A stretch of DNA of 53,221 bases from Paenibacillus timonensis (GTDB lineage Bacteria > Bacillota > Bacilli > Paenibacillales > Paenibacillaceae): the NCBI RefSeq assembly GCF_022427145.1, contig NZ_JAKSXN010000039.1, positions 1-53,221 of the forward strand, given 5' to 3'. Made by a program: the position numbers and the translations under genes. Positions 1 to 9,464 of the stretch are shown here, piece by piece; within the stretch, counting starts at the first letter, position 1, and each line of letters starts with the position of its first letter. Under the pieces are notes generated by a model, which did not search any database, was not told the origin of the DNA, and worked only from the letters and a program-made list of their open reading frames with translations.

Positions 1-36
1 CACTCGGTAGTGCTCTTTTTGTATGCAGCCTAAGGA

Positions 37-67
37 AAAGCCTGCAAAAGTGCAGGTGGTTTTTCGG
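37..67 (+). terminator. Rho-independent terminator of an upstream gene
   Basis: A perfect 6-bp stem (CCTGCA at 41-46, TGCAGG at 51-56) with an AAAG loop is followed by a short T-rich run. It probably ends a transcript that starts before the window. From here to 367 I see no convincing gene. A reverse-strand open frame covers 88-423 but has no ribosome binding site and overlaps the start of the sigma-factor gene. Confidence 0.6.
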
Positions 68-367
68 ATCGGGGGCAATTCAAGTGTTTAGGCTCCAAAT
101 GTCTTCACTTTTGCAGTTATTGTCTCAAAGGCCAATGGTGGAGTCTCCGAGCCGTTCGAATAGTGTATGATATAAGTAACTACCCTGCCCCAAAATTTAT
201 AGTGAAGATGCGTATCGATTCCGCCGAATTTTACGTTTATACCGGTGAGTAAGAATTTCAGCTTACTCCAGGTTGGCGATGAACCGATCGTGATGTGAAG
301 GCATGGAACAGGGATGGATGGCCGATGAAAAGGCATTGTCAGTCTACAGATGGGAGGTGTGTCCCGG

Positions 368-1189
368 ATGCCAACGGTTGCTAAAGAGCAGGTTTTGCGA
401 ATGCCCGAGCGTGCCGGGTCCAATGCGGAACGGGGAAACTTCCCGGCATGGGTGCAATTGCACGGAGCAGCGTTACGTCACTATTGCCGTTCTTTGACCG
501 GAACTCCTTGGGAAGGCGACGATTTGGCGCAGGATACGTGGTTAAAGATATGGTCTGCGGCGCAGGGCAAGGGCGACGCATTTCGCTTGACGCGTTCGTA
601 TCTGTACCGCACGGCTCAGCATGCATGGATTGACCGCAGCCGAAGAAAGAGGCTTCCGGTTGAATCGCTTCCCATGGAGGAGCTTCTGCAAGCGCCGGCG
701 CAGATCGAACCTGCGGTGGTCTGGGCTGCGATGGAGACGCTGGTCTCCGAGCTATCTCCCCTTCAACGAACGGCGCTGCTGCTAATCGATATTTTGCAAT
801 ATACGGCAAGCGAAGCAGCGCAGTTGATTCAATCCACGGAAGGGGCAGTCAAAGCCGCCCTGCACCGCGCGAGGGTAAGGCTGCGGAACGCAGTGGAAAG
901 CACAGGAAAAGAGGGGCGGGACGCTTCAGGCATAGGAACTACCTTGGACGAGGCGGTCTCCGCTGATACTTCCAATGAGGTATTAGTTCATGCCTACATT
1001 GATGCGATACGCCGTCAGGATGCCGCCGCGCTCGCGATGCTGTTTAACGAGGTTCGGCCGCAGGATTTGGTCCCGGTATTAACACTCCAATCGTATCGCA
1101 GCAACTCCCGACGAAACCATTCGAGCTCCCTTTTAGCCGATCCGGTTCAAAACCGGCTCATGTTCATGTCCTTCGCTCATGCCGCCTGA
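368..1189 (+). CDS. ECF-type RNA polymerase sigma factor with C-terminal extension
   Basis: A 273-residue sigma-70 family protein of the extracytoplasmic-function class. Region 2 is visible around residues 45-95: a [12 protein letters not shown] motif, then [17 protein letters not shown], the core-binding and -10 recognition helices. Region 4 follows at about 125-175, with [23 protein letters not shown] and [15 protein letters not shown] forming the -35-binding helix-turn-helix. About 90 further residues begin with a short stretch ([18 protein letters not shown]) like the start of the SnoaL-like domain found on some ECF factors, but that domain is cut short. ATG 368 is chosen because GGGAGGTG lies 8 bases before it; ATG 350 lacks a site. 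No anti-sigma gene is adjacent. The tail ends just before the ClpP gene, 19 bases away. The sigma-factor call is solid; the regulon is unknown. Confidence 0.85.
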   Translation: MPTVAKEQVLRMPERAGSNAERGNFPAWVQLHGAALRHYCRSLTGTPWEGDDLAQDTWLKIWSAAQGKGDAFRLTRSYLYRTAQHAWIDRSRRKRLPVESLPMEELLQAPAQIEPAVVWAAMETLVSELSPLQRTALLLIDILQYTASEAAQLIQSTEGAVKAALHRARVRLRNAVESTGKEGRDASGIGTTLDEAVSADTSNEVLVHAYIDAIRRQDAAALAMLFNEVRPQDLVPVLTLQSYRSNSRRNHSSSLLADPVQNRLMFMSFAHAA

Positions 1190-1208
1190 TCCAAAGGAGG
1201 GGTATGCC

Positions 1209-1799
1209 ATGAGTTCAGTTATTCCTTACGTCATTGAACAAACCGGCCGGGGTGAACGGTCGTATGACATTTATTCGCGTTTGCTGAAAGACCGGATCGT
1301 GTTTCTCGGTTCGGCGATTGACGATCAAGTCGCGAATAGCATTATGGCGCAAATGCTGTTTTTGGCCGCGGAAGATCCGGAGAAGGATATTTACTTTTAC
1401 ATCAATAGTCCGGGCGGCTCGACGTCTGCAGGCTTTGCGATCTACGATACGATGCAATATGTGAAGCCGGACGTGCAAACCATTTGCTCCGGACTGGCGG
1501 CGTCCTTTGCCGCGATCCTGCTATTGTCCGGGGCTAAAGGCAAACGATTCGCTCTTCCCAACAGCGAAATCATGATTCACCAGCCGCATGGAGGTGCGCA
1601 AGGGCAGGCCAGCGATATAGCGATAAGTGCCAAACGGATCTTGGGAATCCGGGAACGGCTGAATGCCATTGCCGCGGAATCCACCGGTCAACCGCTGGAG
1701 CGAATCGAAAAGGATATGGACCGCGATTATTTCATGAGCGCGGAAGAAGCACGCGAGTATGGGATCATCGACCAGGTCATTACTTACGACAAGCGTTAG
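1209..1799 (+). CDS. clpP: ClpP-family serine protease, probable paralogue
   Basis: A 196-residue ATP-dependent Clp protease proteolytic subunit; ClpP forms a tetradecameric chamber that degrades proteins fed to it by Clp ATPases. The catalytic triad is visible: Ser99 in SGLAAS, His124 in [12 protein letters not shown] and Asp173 in DRDYF. The Ser strand reads [17 protein letters not shown], whereas the main Bacillus ClpP has CIGMAASMGAFLLAAG, so this is probably a secondary paralogue. The start is ATG 1209, with AAAGGAGG at 1193-1200; an earlier in-frame ATG at 1179 overlaps the sigma gene and lacks a site. No CtsR heptad repeat is seen upstream. The closeness to the ECF sigma gene suggests read-through transcription, unless the palindrome CCGGTT-CAA-AACCGG at 1142-1156 marks a control site. 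A terminator follows at once. Confidence 0.88.
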   Translation: MSSVIPYVIEQTGRGERSYDIYSRLLKDRIVFLGSAIDDQVANSIMAQMLFLAAEDPEKDIYFYINSPGGSTSAGFAIYDTMQYVKPDVQTICSGLAASFAAILLLSGAKGKRFALPNSEIMIHQPHGGAQGQASDIAISAKRILGIRERLNAIAAESTGQPLERIEKDMDRDYFMSAEEAREYGIIDQVITYDKR

Positions 1800-1819
1800 T
1801 CAAATAAAACAGAGATTAG

Positions 1820-1861
1820 AAGGACGGAGAAGGGCGCTAATAGCCCGTCCGTCCTTTTTCT
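1820..1861 (+). terminator. Terminator after clpP
   Basis: AGGACGG (1821-1827) pairs with CCGTCCT (1849-1855), with an inner GGGC/GCCC extension, followed by TTTTTC. It separates the clpP transcript from guaB. Confidence 0.85.
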
Positions 1862-1991
1862 TTTGCAGAATCAAACCGGGGGGAATGGGGCACGATTAGC
1901 ATCAGGATCTATGCCGAACAAGCTGATGTGCGCGTGAAAGAGACACTCGTATTTGCTGGGCGGCCGACGTTTTTTTTAGCTGCGGTTGTCC

Positions 1992-2020
1992 TTGACAGCC
2001 TAGGGGGGCTTTGCTAAGAT
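1992..2020 (+). promoter_or_regulatory. Sigma-A promoter of guaB
   Basis: TTGACA at 1992-1997, a 17-base spacer and TAAGAT at 2015-2020. The -35 is a perfect consensus. The predicted transcript has an untranslated leader of roughly 140 bases before the GTG start of guaB. That leader (about 2027-2169) shows no riboswitch I can name. Confidence 0.7.
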
Positions 2021-2145
2021 GGGAACAATATATTTTCGTAAGCGGCTATTTGGTCTTGATATATAAGGGTTATGTCTTCATAGGGATTACAGCGGTAGGC
2101 GTTTTTTTTATACCCGGATTTCAGGAAGAGCCAACTAACCAATAA

Positions 2146-3627
<1,482 letters not shown>

Positions 3628-3677
3628 CCGTAGGCAGAACTGGCCTCCAACCGATTGACCATAATCTTCCACCACTG

Positions 3678-3711
3678 GCAGGGCGTTTTCCGCCCTGCTT
3701 GTCTTTTTTTG
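3678..3711 (+). terminator. Terminator after guaB
   Basis: GCAGGGCG (3678-3685) and CGCCCTGC (3691-3698) form a perfect 8-bp stem with a five-base loop, followed by TTGTCTTTTTTT. Confidence 0.9.
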
Positions 3712-3774
3712 CGGGTACCCCTGTGATAGAATAGATAAAGCAAATGAAAGAATATGAGGGGAGCTTTAAGGGCA

Positions 3775-5187
3775 TTGAAACTCAAACAACCACAACGTAA
3801 ATCGACAACCAAACGGCGTTTCCTGCGCAAAGGCGTAGCTTCTGTACTGTTGCTGAATCTATTATGTTTCTCTCTCGTTCCGGCTTTGGCGCTGGCGGAA
3901 GGGGAACAAACGGAATCTTCTACGACGGAATCTACGACCACCGAAACGACGACAGTGCAAACTGCGACCACCTCAATTCCTTCCGTGGAATCCCTGGGCT
4001 TGGAAGTCAAGTCCGCGGTTTTGCTGGAGCCCGTATCCGGGCAAGTGTTGATGAACATCAACGGCGATGTTCCTCTGCCTCCGGCCAGCATGACCAAAAT
4101 GATGACCGAATATATCGTGGCTGACCTGGTGAAGCAAGGCAAATTCAAATGGGACGATGTCGTGACGGTCGGAAAAAATGCCGCCCAAACGATCGGCTCG
4201 CGGATTTTTCTGGCTGAAGGGGATCAACATACTATTGAAGAGTTATACATCGCGATGGCCGTCGGCTCCGCAAACGATGCGACGGTGGCTTTGGCTGAGC
4301 ATGTTGCCGGCTCCGAGCAAGCTTTCGTGAAAATGATGAATGACGAAGCCAAGCGGATGGGTATGAAAACTGCGCACTTCGCGAACTCGACGGGCTTGGA
4401 TATCGCGGATATGCCGGATGAATTCGAACCTACCGATACTGAAGAGACCGTGATGTCGGCGATGGATGCGGCTATTTTAGCCAGATACATCGTAACGGAC
4501 CATCCGGATTTTACCCGGTTCACGACAATTCAATCGTACAAGTTCCGCGAGCGCGATACCGCTCCGATGATCAACTGGAACTGGATGCTGGAAGCCAATA
4601 AAAACGTAACTAACTTTAAGCAATATGCTTATGATGGACTTGACGGGCTTAAAACGGGACACACCACGAATGCGGGCAACTGCTTTACCGGGACGGCCGT
4701 CCGTAACGGAATGCGGTTGATCAGCGTCGTGATGGGTGCTAAAACGGAAGGCTCCCGTTTCGTTGAAAGCCGCAAAGTGTTGGATTTCGGGTTCAATAAC
4801 TTCGAAACGAAACAAATCGTGCCGCCAAAAACGACTGTTGCTGGGACGGAGACCGTGACGGTGAAGAAAGCGAAAAACACGGAAGTTCCCGTCGTGACCG
4901 ATCAAGCGGTTAGCTTTGTCGTACCGAAAGGCGCGGACACGAGCGCAGTGCAACCCAAAGTGACGTTGGCCGACGAAAGCACCTTGACGGCTCCGTTGAA
5001 GCAGGGAACGAAGGTCGGAACCGTAACCTACTCGTTTAAGGCTCCAGGCATGGACCAGACGCTCGAGAAGACGGTGAACCTGATCACGGCCGAGGATGCG
5101 GAGAAAGCCGGCTGGTTTAAGCTGATGATGCGGGCCATCGGGGAATTCTTCAGCGACCTGTTCAATGGCATTAAAAATCTTTTCTAA
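3775..5187 (+). CDS. dacA: D-alanyl-D-alanine carboxypeptidase (PBP5 type)
   Basis: A 470-residue low-molecular-weight penicillin-binding protein that trims the terminal D-Ala from peptidoglycan pentapeptides and so limits cross-linking. A basic N-terminus and hydrophobic segment (about 22-41, ending ALALA) form the signal peptide, followed by a Ser/Thr/Glu-rich linker. Catalytic motifs are SMTK (Ser105, Lys108), SAN (165-167) and KTG (293-295). The PBP5 C-terminal domain follows, and the last about 25 residues (GWFKLMMRAIGEFFSDLF) make the amphipathic membrane anchor. The start is taken as TTG 3775 because GAGGGGAG lies about 11 bases upstream; ATG 3754 overlaps that site and would add seven residues. 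It is the same dacA that follows guaB in Bacillus. Confidence 0.96.
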   Translation: MKLKQPQRKSTTKRRFLRKGVASVLLLNLLCFSLVPALALAEGEQTESSTTESTTTETTTVQTATTSIPSVESLGLEVKSAVLLEPVSGQVLMNINGDVPLPPASMTKMMTEYIVADLVKQGKFKWDDVVTVGKNAAQTIGSRIFLAEGDQHTIEELYIAMAVGSANDATVALAEHVAGSEQAFVKMMNDEAKRMGMKTAHFANSTGLDIADMPDEFEPTDTEETVMSAMDAAILARYIVTDHPDFTRFTTIQSYKFRERDTAPMINWNWMLEANKNVTNFKQYAYDGLDGLKTGHTTNAGNCFTGTAVRNGMRLISVVMGAKTEGSRFVESRKVLDFGFNNFETKQIVPPKTTVAGTETVTVKKAKNTEVPVVTDQAVSFVVPKGADTSAVQPKVTLADESTLTAPLKQGTKVGTVTYSFKAPGMDQTLEKTVNLITAEDAEKAGWFKLMMRAIGEFFSDLFNGIKNLF

Positions 5188-5214
5188 GGGTCCTTTCAAA
5201 TCCGAGTAAACGGG

Positions 5215-5243
5215 TTGTGTATTTGAGGCGTATCTTGTAAAAT
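5215..5243 (+). promoter_or_regulatory. Putative promoter of pdxS
   Basis: TTGTGT (5215-5220), a 17-base spacer and TAAAAT (5238-5243), about 33 bases before the pdxS start. It is a reasonable sigma-A match and implies a short leader. Confidence 0.55.
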
Positions 5244-5275
5244 ATTTAGTTAGATTATTATCGGGAGGATTGGAC

Positions 5276-6157
5276 ATGGAAACAGGAACATCGCGTGTAA
5301 AAAGAGGTATGGCTGAGATGCAAAAAGGCGGCGTCATTATGGACGTCATGAATGCGGAACAAGCCAAGATCGCCGAAGCGGCCGGAGCTACTGCCGTTAT
5401 GGCGCTGGAACGTGTGCCATCCGATATCCGGGCGGCCGGCGGCGTAGCCCGCATGGCGGATCCGACGATCGTCGAGGAAGTCATGAAGGTTGTCTCCATC
5501 CCGGTGATGGCGAAAGCGCGCATCGGTCATTACGTGGAAGCGAAAGTTCTGGAATCGCTTGGGGTAGACTATTTGGACGAAAGTGAAGTATTGACCCCGG
5601 CGGACGAAGTGTTCCATATCGATAAACGGGATTTCACCGTACCGTTCGTGTGCGGCGCGAAGGATCTGGGCGAAGCGTTGCGCCGGATCAGCGAAGGCGC
5701 GTCGATGATCCGGACCAAGGGCGAACCTGGAACGGGCAACATCGTGGAAGCGGTGCGTCACATGCGGTTGATCAACAGCCAAATCCGCAAGGTTCAGAAT
5801 ATGTCCAAGGATGAGCTTTATGCTGAAGCGAAGAACCTTGGCGTAGCTTACGACCTGCTTCTCGAAGTTCACGAGAACGGCAAACTGCCGGTCGTTAACT
5901 TTGCAGCCGGCGGCGTGGCAACTCCGGCGGATGCCGCTTTGATGATGCATTTGGGTGCGGACGGGGTGTTCGTCGGCTCCGGTATTTTCAAATCGGATAG
6001 CCCCGAGAAATTTGCCCGGGCGATCGTCGAAGCGACGACGCATTACACGGATTACAAATTGATTGCCGAAGTATCCAAAAATTTAGGTACCCCGATGAAG
6101 GGCATCGAGATTTCCAAGCTGTCCGCGGCAGAGCGGATGTCGGATCGCGGCTGGTGA
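5276..6157 (+). CDS. pdxS: Pyridoxal 5'-phosphate synthase, synthase subunit
   Basis: This 293-residue (beta/alpha)8 lyase builds PLP directly from ribose 5-phosphate, glyceraldehyde 3-phosphate and ammonia, the last supplied by PdxT through an internal tunnel. Twelve PdxS subunits form a double ring decorated by PdxT. The N-terminal [18 protein letters not shown] signature is intact. Lys80 (VMAKARIGH) and Lys148 ([10 protein letters not shown]) are the two lysines that carry the imine intermediates. Phosphate-binding [11 protein letters not shown] and [10 protein letters not shown] are present. The start is ATG 5276, 7 bases after GGGAGG; a TTG at 5270 is too close to the site. pdxT follows after 114 bases that hold a strong hairpin. 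Confidence 0.97.
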   Translation: METGTSRVKRGMAEMQKGGVIMDVMNAEQAKIAEAAGATAVMALERVPSDIRAAGGVARMADPTIVEEVMKVVSIPVMAKARIGHYVEAKVLESLGVDYLDESEVLTPADEVFHIDKRDFTVPFVCGAKDLGEALRRISEGASMIRTKGEPGTGNIVEAVRHMRLINSQIRKVQNMSKDELYAEAKNLGVAYDLLLEVHENGKLPVVNFAAGGVATPADAALMMHLGADGVFVGSGIFKSDSPEKFARAIVEATTHYTDYKLIAEVSKNLGTPMKGIEISKLSAAERMSDRGW

Positions 6158-6204
6158 ATCATCGGCTCGCGAAGTAAACGTAGGAATTAAAAGCAATTCT
6201 TCCA

Positions 6205-6233
6205 CCCCGGCCGTCTCTGTAAGATGGCCGGGG
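6205..6233 (+). other. Intergenic hairpin between pdxS and pdxT
   Basis: CCCCGGCCGTC (6205-6215) pairs with GATGGCCGGGG (6223-6233): 11 bp with one G-U pair and a seven-base loop. No T run follows, so it is not a typical intrinsic terminator on the plus strand. It may reduce read-through into pdxT or protect the pdxS message end. The role is inferred. Confidence 0.55.
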
Positions 6234-6271
6234 TACATCATAGTACACGTGAGCTAGAAAGAAGGTTTGTC

Positions 6272-6850
6272 ATGAGAGTAGGGGTGTTGGCGCTGCAAGG
6301 CGCGGTTGCGGAACATATCCGCAGCTTGGAGAAGACCGGAGCCGAAGGCGTGGCCGTAAAGCACGCCGAACAGCTCGCCGAGTTGGATGGACTGATCATT
6401 CCCGGCGGCGAAAGCACGACGATCGGCAAACTGATGCGTAAATACGACTTCATCGAGGCGATTCGGGACTTTTCCGGACAAGGTAAACCGGTATTCGGGA
6501 CCTGTGCGGGATTGATCGTGATGGCGAAGGAGATCGAGGGCGGCGAGGAAGCTCATCTCGGCCTGATGGACATCAAGGTATCGCGCAATGCGTTTGGACG
6601 TCAGCGCGAAAGCTTCGAAACCGATCTTGATGTGAAGGGACTTGATGTTCCGCTGCGGGCGGTATTCATTCGTGCCCCGCTGATCACGGCGGTTGGAGAA
6701 GGAGTCGAGGTGTTGTCGACATATAAGGATGAAATCGTGACGGCACGCCAGGGGCATTTGCTCGTATCGTCGTTCCATCCGGAATTGACCGATGACTTCT
6801 CGCTACATACGTATTTTGTAGAGATGATCAAGCAAACCAAGCAGCCGTAA
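6272..6850 (+). CDS. pdxT: Pyridoxal 5'-phosphate synthase, glutaminase subunit
   Basis: This 192-residue class I glutamine amidotransferase releases ammonia from glutamine and passes it to PdxS. The oxyanion strand LIIPGGESTT is at about 41-50. The triad is Cys78 (FGTCAGL), His169 and Glu171 (SSFHPELTDD). Length matches the family. ATG 6272 is preceded by AGAAGG; an upstream in-frame ATG at 6224 lies inside the intergenic hairpin and has no ribosome site. It is co-directional with pdxS and probably partly co-transcribed. Confidence 0.97.
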   Translation: MRVGVLALQGAVAEHIRSLEKTGAEGVAVKHAEQLAELDGLIIPGGESTTIGKLMRKYDFIEAIRDFSGQGKPVFGTCAGLIVMAKEIEGGEEAHLGLMDIKVSRNAFGRQRESFETDLDVKGLDVPLRAVFIRAPLITAVGEGVEVLSTYKDEIVTARQGHLLVSSFHPELTDDFSLHTYFVEMIKQTKQP

Positions 6851-6855
6851 GCAGG

Positions 6856-6884
6856 CCTTGACTCCTTTGCGGGTTGAGGTTTTA
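6856..6884 (+). terminator. Possible weak terminator after pdxT
   Basis: A 9-bp stem containing G-U pairs (CCTTGACTC 6856-6864 with GGGTTGAGG 6871-6879) is followed by TTTTATCTGTTTT. It is less stable than the other terminators in the window. Confidence 0.45.
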
Positions 6885-6991
6885 TCTGTTTTACCGGCGT
6901 TTTGAACTTCCGATAGCAGCCTTTCCGTCCGCGGGTCTCCCCAGATGAAGGTCGGCAGGTCTGTGCGGGATCATTCTAGGAGGGACTATTC

Positions 6992-8278
6992 ATGTTAGAT
7001 GTGAAAATCATGCGAAACGAATACGCGCGCGTTGAGGAAGCGCTGAAGAATCGGGGGAAATCGTTGGATCTCATCTCCGGTTTTGCGCCGTTGGATGAGA
7101 AACGCCGGGTGCTGCTTCAAGAGAGCGAAGCGCTCAAAAATCGCCGGAACACGGTTTCCGCGGAAGTGGCGCAACGCAAGAAAAATAAAGAAAACGCCGA
7201 CGAGCTGATCGTGGAGATGCGCGAAGTCGGGGATCGCATCAAGGAACTGGACGAAGAGGTACGGGCGCTGGAGTCGAAAATCGACGAGCTGATGCTCTCC
7301 ATTCCGAACCTTCCGCACGCGAGCGTACCTGTAGGCGCTTCGGAAGAAGAGAACGTCGAAGTCCGCCGATGGAGCGAACCGCGGAAGTTCGAGTTTACCC
7401 CGAAGGCGCATTGGGATATCGCGGCAGACCTGGGGATCCTGGATTTCGAGGCCGCAGCGAAGGTTACCGGCTCGCGCTTTACGTTCTATAAAGGTCTGGG
7501 AGCCCGCCTGGAGCGTGCGCTCATCAACTTTATGATGGACTTGCACAGCAATGAACACGGCTATGAGGAAATGCTGCCGCCGTACATCGTAAATCGCGAC
7601 AGCTTATACGGTACCGGTCAGCTTCCGAAATTCGAGGAGGATTTGTTCAAGCTCTCCGGCGGCAACGACTATTATCTAATTCCGACTGCCGAGGTGCCGG
7701 TGACCAACTACCATCGCGACGAAATCCTGAATGCGGAAGACTTGCCGCGTTACTATGTCGCATACAGCTCCTGCTTCCGTTCAGAGGCCGGTGCGGCGGG
7801 GCGCGATACCCGCGGTTTGATTCGCCAACACCAGTTCAACAAGGTGGAAATGATTAAGATCGTTCACCCGGACACCTCTTATGACGAACTGGAGAAAATG
7901 ACGAACAACGCCGAGCGCGTGCTGCAGCTGCTGAACTTGCCTTATCGGGTGCTTGCGCTGTGTACCGGCGATATGGGCTTTACCGCAGCGAAAACGTACG
8001 ATCTGGAGGTATGGCTGCCGGAGAGCGGTCTATACCGCGAAATTTCCTCTTGCTCCAACGTGGAGGACTTCCAGGCTCGCCGGGCGAACATTCGGTTCCG
8101 TCCGGAGCCGAAAGCGAAGCCGGAGTTCGTGCATACGCTGAATGGCTCGGGGTTGGCCGTCGGACGCACCGTCGCCGCCATCCTCGAGAACTACCAGCAA
8201 GAAGACGGCAGCGTGGAAATTCCGGAGGTTCTGCGCCCTTATATGGGGAATCTGCAGAAGATTACCAAGCGTAATTAG
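6992..8278 (+). CDS. serS: Seryl-tRNA synthetase
   Basis: A 428-residue class II synthetase charging tRNA-Ser. The N-terminal about 110 residues form the antiparallel coiled-coil arm that grips the tRNA long variable arm (heptad-rich [10 protein letters not shown] to [15 protein letters not shown]). The catalytic core has motif 2 ([24 protein letters not shown]) and motif 3 ([17 protein letters not shown]). ATG 6992 has AGGAGGG about 10 bases upstream. No T-box signature is recognisable in the 140-base leader. A cognate tRNA-Ser gene follows after 61 bases. Confidence 0.98.
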   Translation: MLDVKIMRNEYARVEEALKNRGKSLDLISGFAPLDEKRRVLLQESEALKNRRNTVSAEVAQRKKNKENADELIVEMREVGDRIKELDEEVRALESKIDELMLSIPNLPHASVPVGASEEENVEVRRWSEPRKFEFTPKAHWDIAADLGILDFEAAAKVTGSRFTFYKGLGARLERALINFMMDLHSNEHGYEEMLPPYIVNRDSLYGTGQLPKFEEDLFKLSGGNDYYLIPTAEVPVTNYHRDEILNAEDLPRYYVAYSSCFRSEAGAAGRDTRGLIRQHQFNKVEMIKIVHPDTSYDELEKMTNNAERVLQLLNLPYRVLALCTGDMGFTAAKTYDLEVWLPESGLYREISSCSNVEDFQARRANIRFRPEPKAKPEFVHTLNGSGLAVGRTVAAILENYQQEDGSVEIPEVLRPYMGNLQKITKRN

Positions 8279-8279
8279 C

Positions 8280-8308
8280 TTGCGTGCCTGCATCTGATAT
8301 GGTAGAAT
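8280..8308 (+). promoter_or_regulatory. Promoter of tRNA-Ser
   Basis: TTGCGT (8280-8285), a 17-base spacer and TAGAAT (8303-8308), 31 bases before the mature tRNA 5' end. A small hairpin (GATTTG/CAAATC, 8311-8327) lies in the predicted pre-tRNA leader. Confidence 0.6.
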
Positions 8309-8339
8309 CTGATTTGTTACGCAAATCGGATTCACCTTT

Positions 8340-8428
8340 GGAGAGGTACCGAAGCGGTCATAACGGGGCGGTCTTGAAAACCGTTAGGGTGCAAGCCCAC
8401 GTGGGTTCGAATCCCACCCTCTCCGCCA
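8340..8428 (+). tRNA. tRNA-Ser (anticodon UGA)
   Basis: An 89-nucleotide class II tRNA. The acceptor stem is GGAGAGG with CCTCTCC, then discriminator G and an encoded CCA. The anticodon loop CTTGAAA gives anticodon TGA, decoding UCN serine codons. A long variable arm (about TAGGGTGCAAGCCCAC) separates the anticodon stem from the T arm (GTGGG-TTCGAAT-CCCAC), as expected for serine tRNAs. It lies directly downstream of serS. Its 3' third is copied three more times downstream. Confidence 0.97.
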
Positions 8429-8987
8429 TACGAGAATCATAAACCGATTCCTGAAAAGGAGTCGGTTTTTTGCGTATGGCGAAAGGGGGGATTCGAACGG
8501 GCCGTGAAGCGGACATGCCCTAAGGCATGTTCGTAGGCCCCGGCGTGATAGTCGCACAGCGTCACCGCACATGTACGGCGACGTACGACGGTTCGAATCC
8601 CACCCTCTCCGCCATACGAGAATCATAAACCGATTCCTGAAAAGGAGTCGGTTTTTTGCGTATGGCGAAAGGTGGGATTCGAACGGGCCGTGAAGCGGAC
8701 ATGCCCTAAGGCATGTTCGTAGGCCCCGGCGTGATAGTCGCACAGCGTTGCCGCACATGTACGGCGACGTACGACGGAGCGAATCCCACCCTCTCCGCCA
8801 TACGAGAATCATAAACCGATTCCTGAAAAGGAGTCGGTTTTTTGCGTATGGCGAAAGGTGGGATTCGAACGGGCCGTGAAGCGGACATGCCCTAAGGCAT
8901 GTTCGTAGACCCCGGCGTGATAGTCGCACAGCGTCGCCGCACATGTACGGCGACGTACGACGGAGCGAATCCCACCCTCTCCGCCAT
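8408..8987 (+). repeat. Tandem 186-bp repeats derived from the 3' end of tRNA-Ser
   Basis: Three full units (8408-8593, 8594-8779, 8780-8965) plus a 22-base partial copy. Each boundary carries the T-loop/acceptor/CCA segment of the tRNA (CGAATCCCACCCTCTCCGCC, then A). Each unit holds the tRNA 3' part, the terminator hairpin, a near-exact inverted copy of the T arm and 3' end (TATGGCGAAAGGTGGGATTC), a second hairpin (ACATGCC-CTAA-GGCATGT) and a third (CGTCGCCG/CGGCGACG in unit 3). Units differ at only a few bases. The reverse strand is open across all three, giving a 62-residue repeat, but no ribosome site or plausible domain is seen, so I treat it as non-coding. Origin through attachment-site scars or recombination at the tRNA is inferred. 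Confidence 0.9.
8440..8476 (+). terminator. Terminator after tRNA-Ser (also inside each repeat unit)
   Basis: ACCGATTCCT / AGGAGTCGGT with a GAAA loop and a run of six T. The same hairpin recurs at about 8635 and 8821 as part of the 186-bp repeat. Confidence 0.88.
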
Positions 8988-9000
8988 ACATCGTAAATTC

Positions 9001-9026
9001 AGAGAGCAGAGATGCTCTCTTTTTTC
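9001..9026 (+). terminator. Terminator closing the tRNA-Ser repeat region
   Basis: AGAGAGCA (9001-9008) and TGCTCTCT (9013-9020) with a GAGA loop, then TTTTTTC. It is a distinct hairpin that is not part of the 186-bp unit. Confidence 0.85.
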
Positions 9027-9095
9027 ATGCATAAGGGAGGCCGATTCTTCGCAAATTAACCCTGTTGATCAAACCAAGGGAGGCTTCATTCCATT

Positions 9096-9251
9096 ATGAC
9101 GAAACCGCAAACCTACCAAACCTCGGGCTCCGGAAACGGGCAGAACCGGGATCGCGGGCGGAACGAGGGCAAAGGCGGACCCGAACCGCTGTCCGGGTCG
9201 AAAAAGGCGAAAATCAGAAAACAAGACGGTAACTTCAATCCGGAAGGCTAA
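9096..9251 (+). CDS. sspP: Small acid-soluble spore protein P-like
   Basis: A 51-residue, highly basic and glycine-rich protein reading MTKPQTYQTSGSGNGQ at the start and PEPLSGSKKAKIRKQ near the end. The PEPLSGSKK core matches the minor spore protein SspP of Bacillus, which has PEPLxGSKKVKNR; this is from memory. Such proteins are made in the forespore and associate with DNA or the spore core. AAGGGAGG lies 12 bases upstream of ATG 9096, and a strong terminator follows 30 bases after the stop, so it looks like a free-standing gene. No forespore promoter could be assigned with confidence. Confidence 0.65.
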   Translation: MTKPQTYQTSGSGNGQNRDRGRNEGKGGPEPLSGSKKAKIRKQDGNFNPEG

Positions 9252-9279
9252 GCCTTTTGGAGGAGTTACTGCAGATCCT

Positions 9280-9307
9280 TGCCCCAGCCTTCGGCTGGGG
9301 TTTTTTC
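9280..9307 (+). terminator. Terminator after the sspP-like gene
   Basis: CCCCAGCC (9282-9289) and GGCTGGGG (9293-9300) with a three-base loop, then TTTTTT. Confidence 0.9.
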
Positions 9308-9464
9308 GTGGGGATCAAACGGAATGATTACGAATTAGAGCAAGACAACAAGCGGAGAAAATGTCATAATAAAGATAGGGTGTGTCCTTATACGGGAACA
9401 TGAATATTTGTGAAAGAATGGTGAGGGAAGAACTAAAAACATATTGAAAGGATCGTGATGCCAT

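Noticed and set aside
88..423. Reverse-strand open frame of 111 codons at the window start
   Set aside because: It has no ribosome binding site, no recognisable motif, and overlaps the start region of the sigma-factor gene.
6851..6991. T-box riboswitch upstream of serS
   Set aside because: The leader is only about 140 bases and lacks the conserved T-box sequence and specifier-loop layout.
8384..8944. Reverse-strand frame with a threefold 62-residue repeat
   Set aside because: The repeat simply reflects the 186-bp DNA period across tRNA-derived, hairpin-rich sequence. No ribosome site or domain supports translation.
8408..8987. CRISPR array
   Set aside because: The repeats are directly adjacent 186-bp units with no unique spacers, and no cas genes are present.
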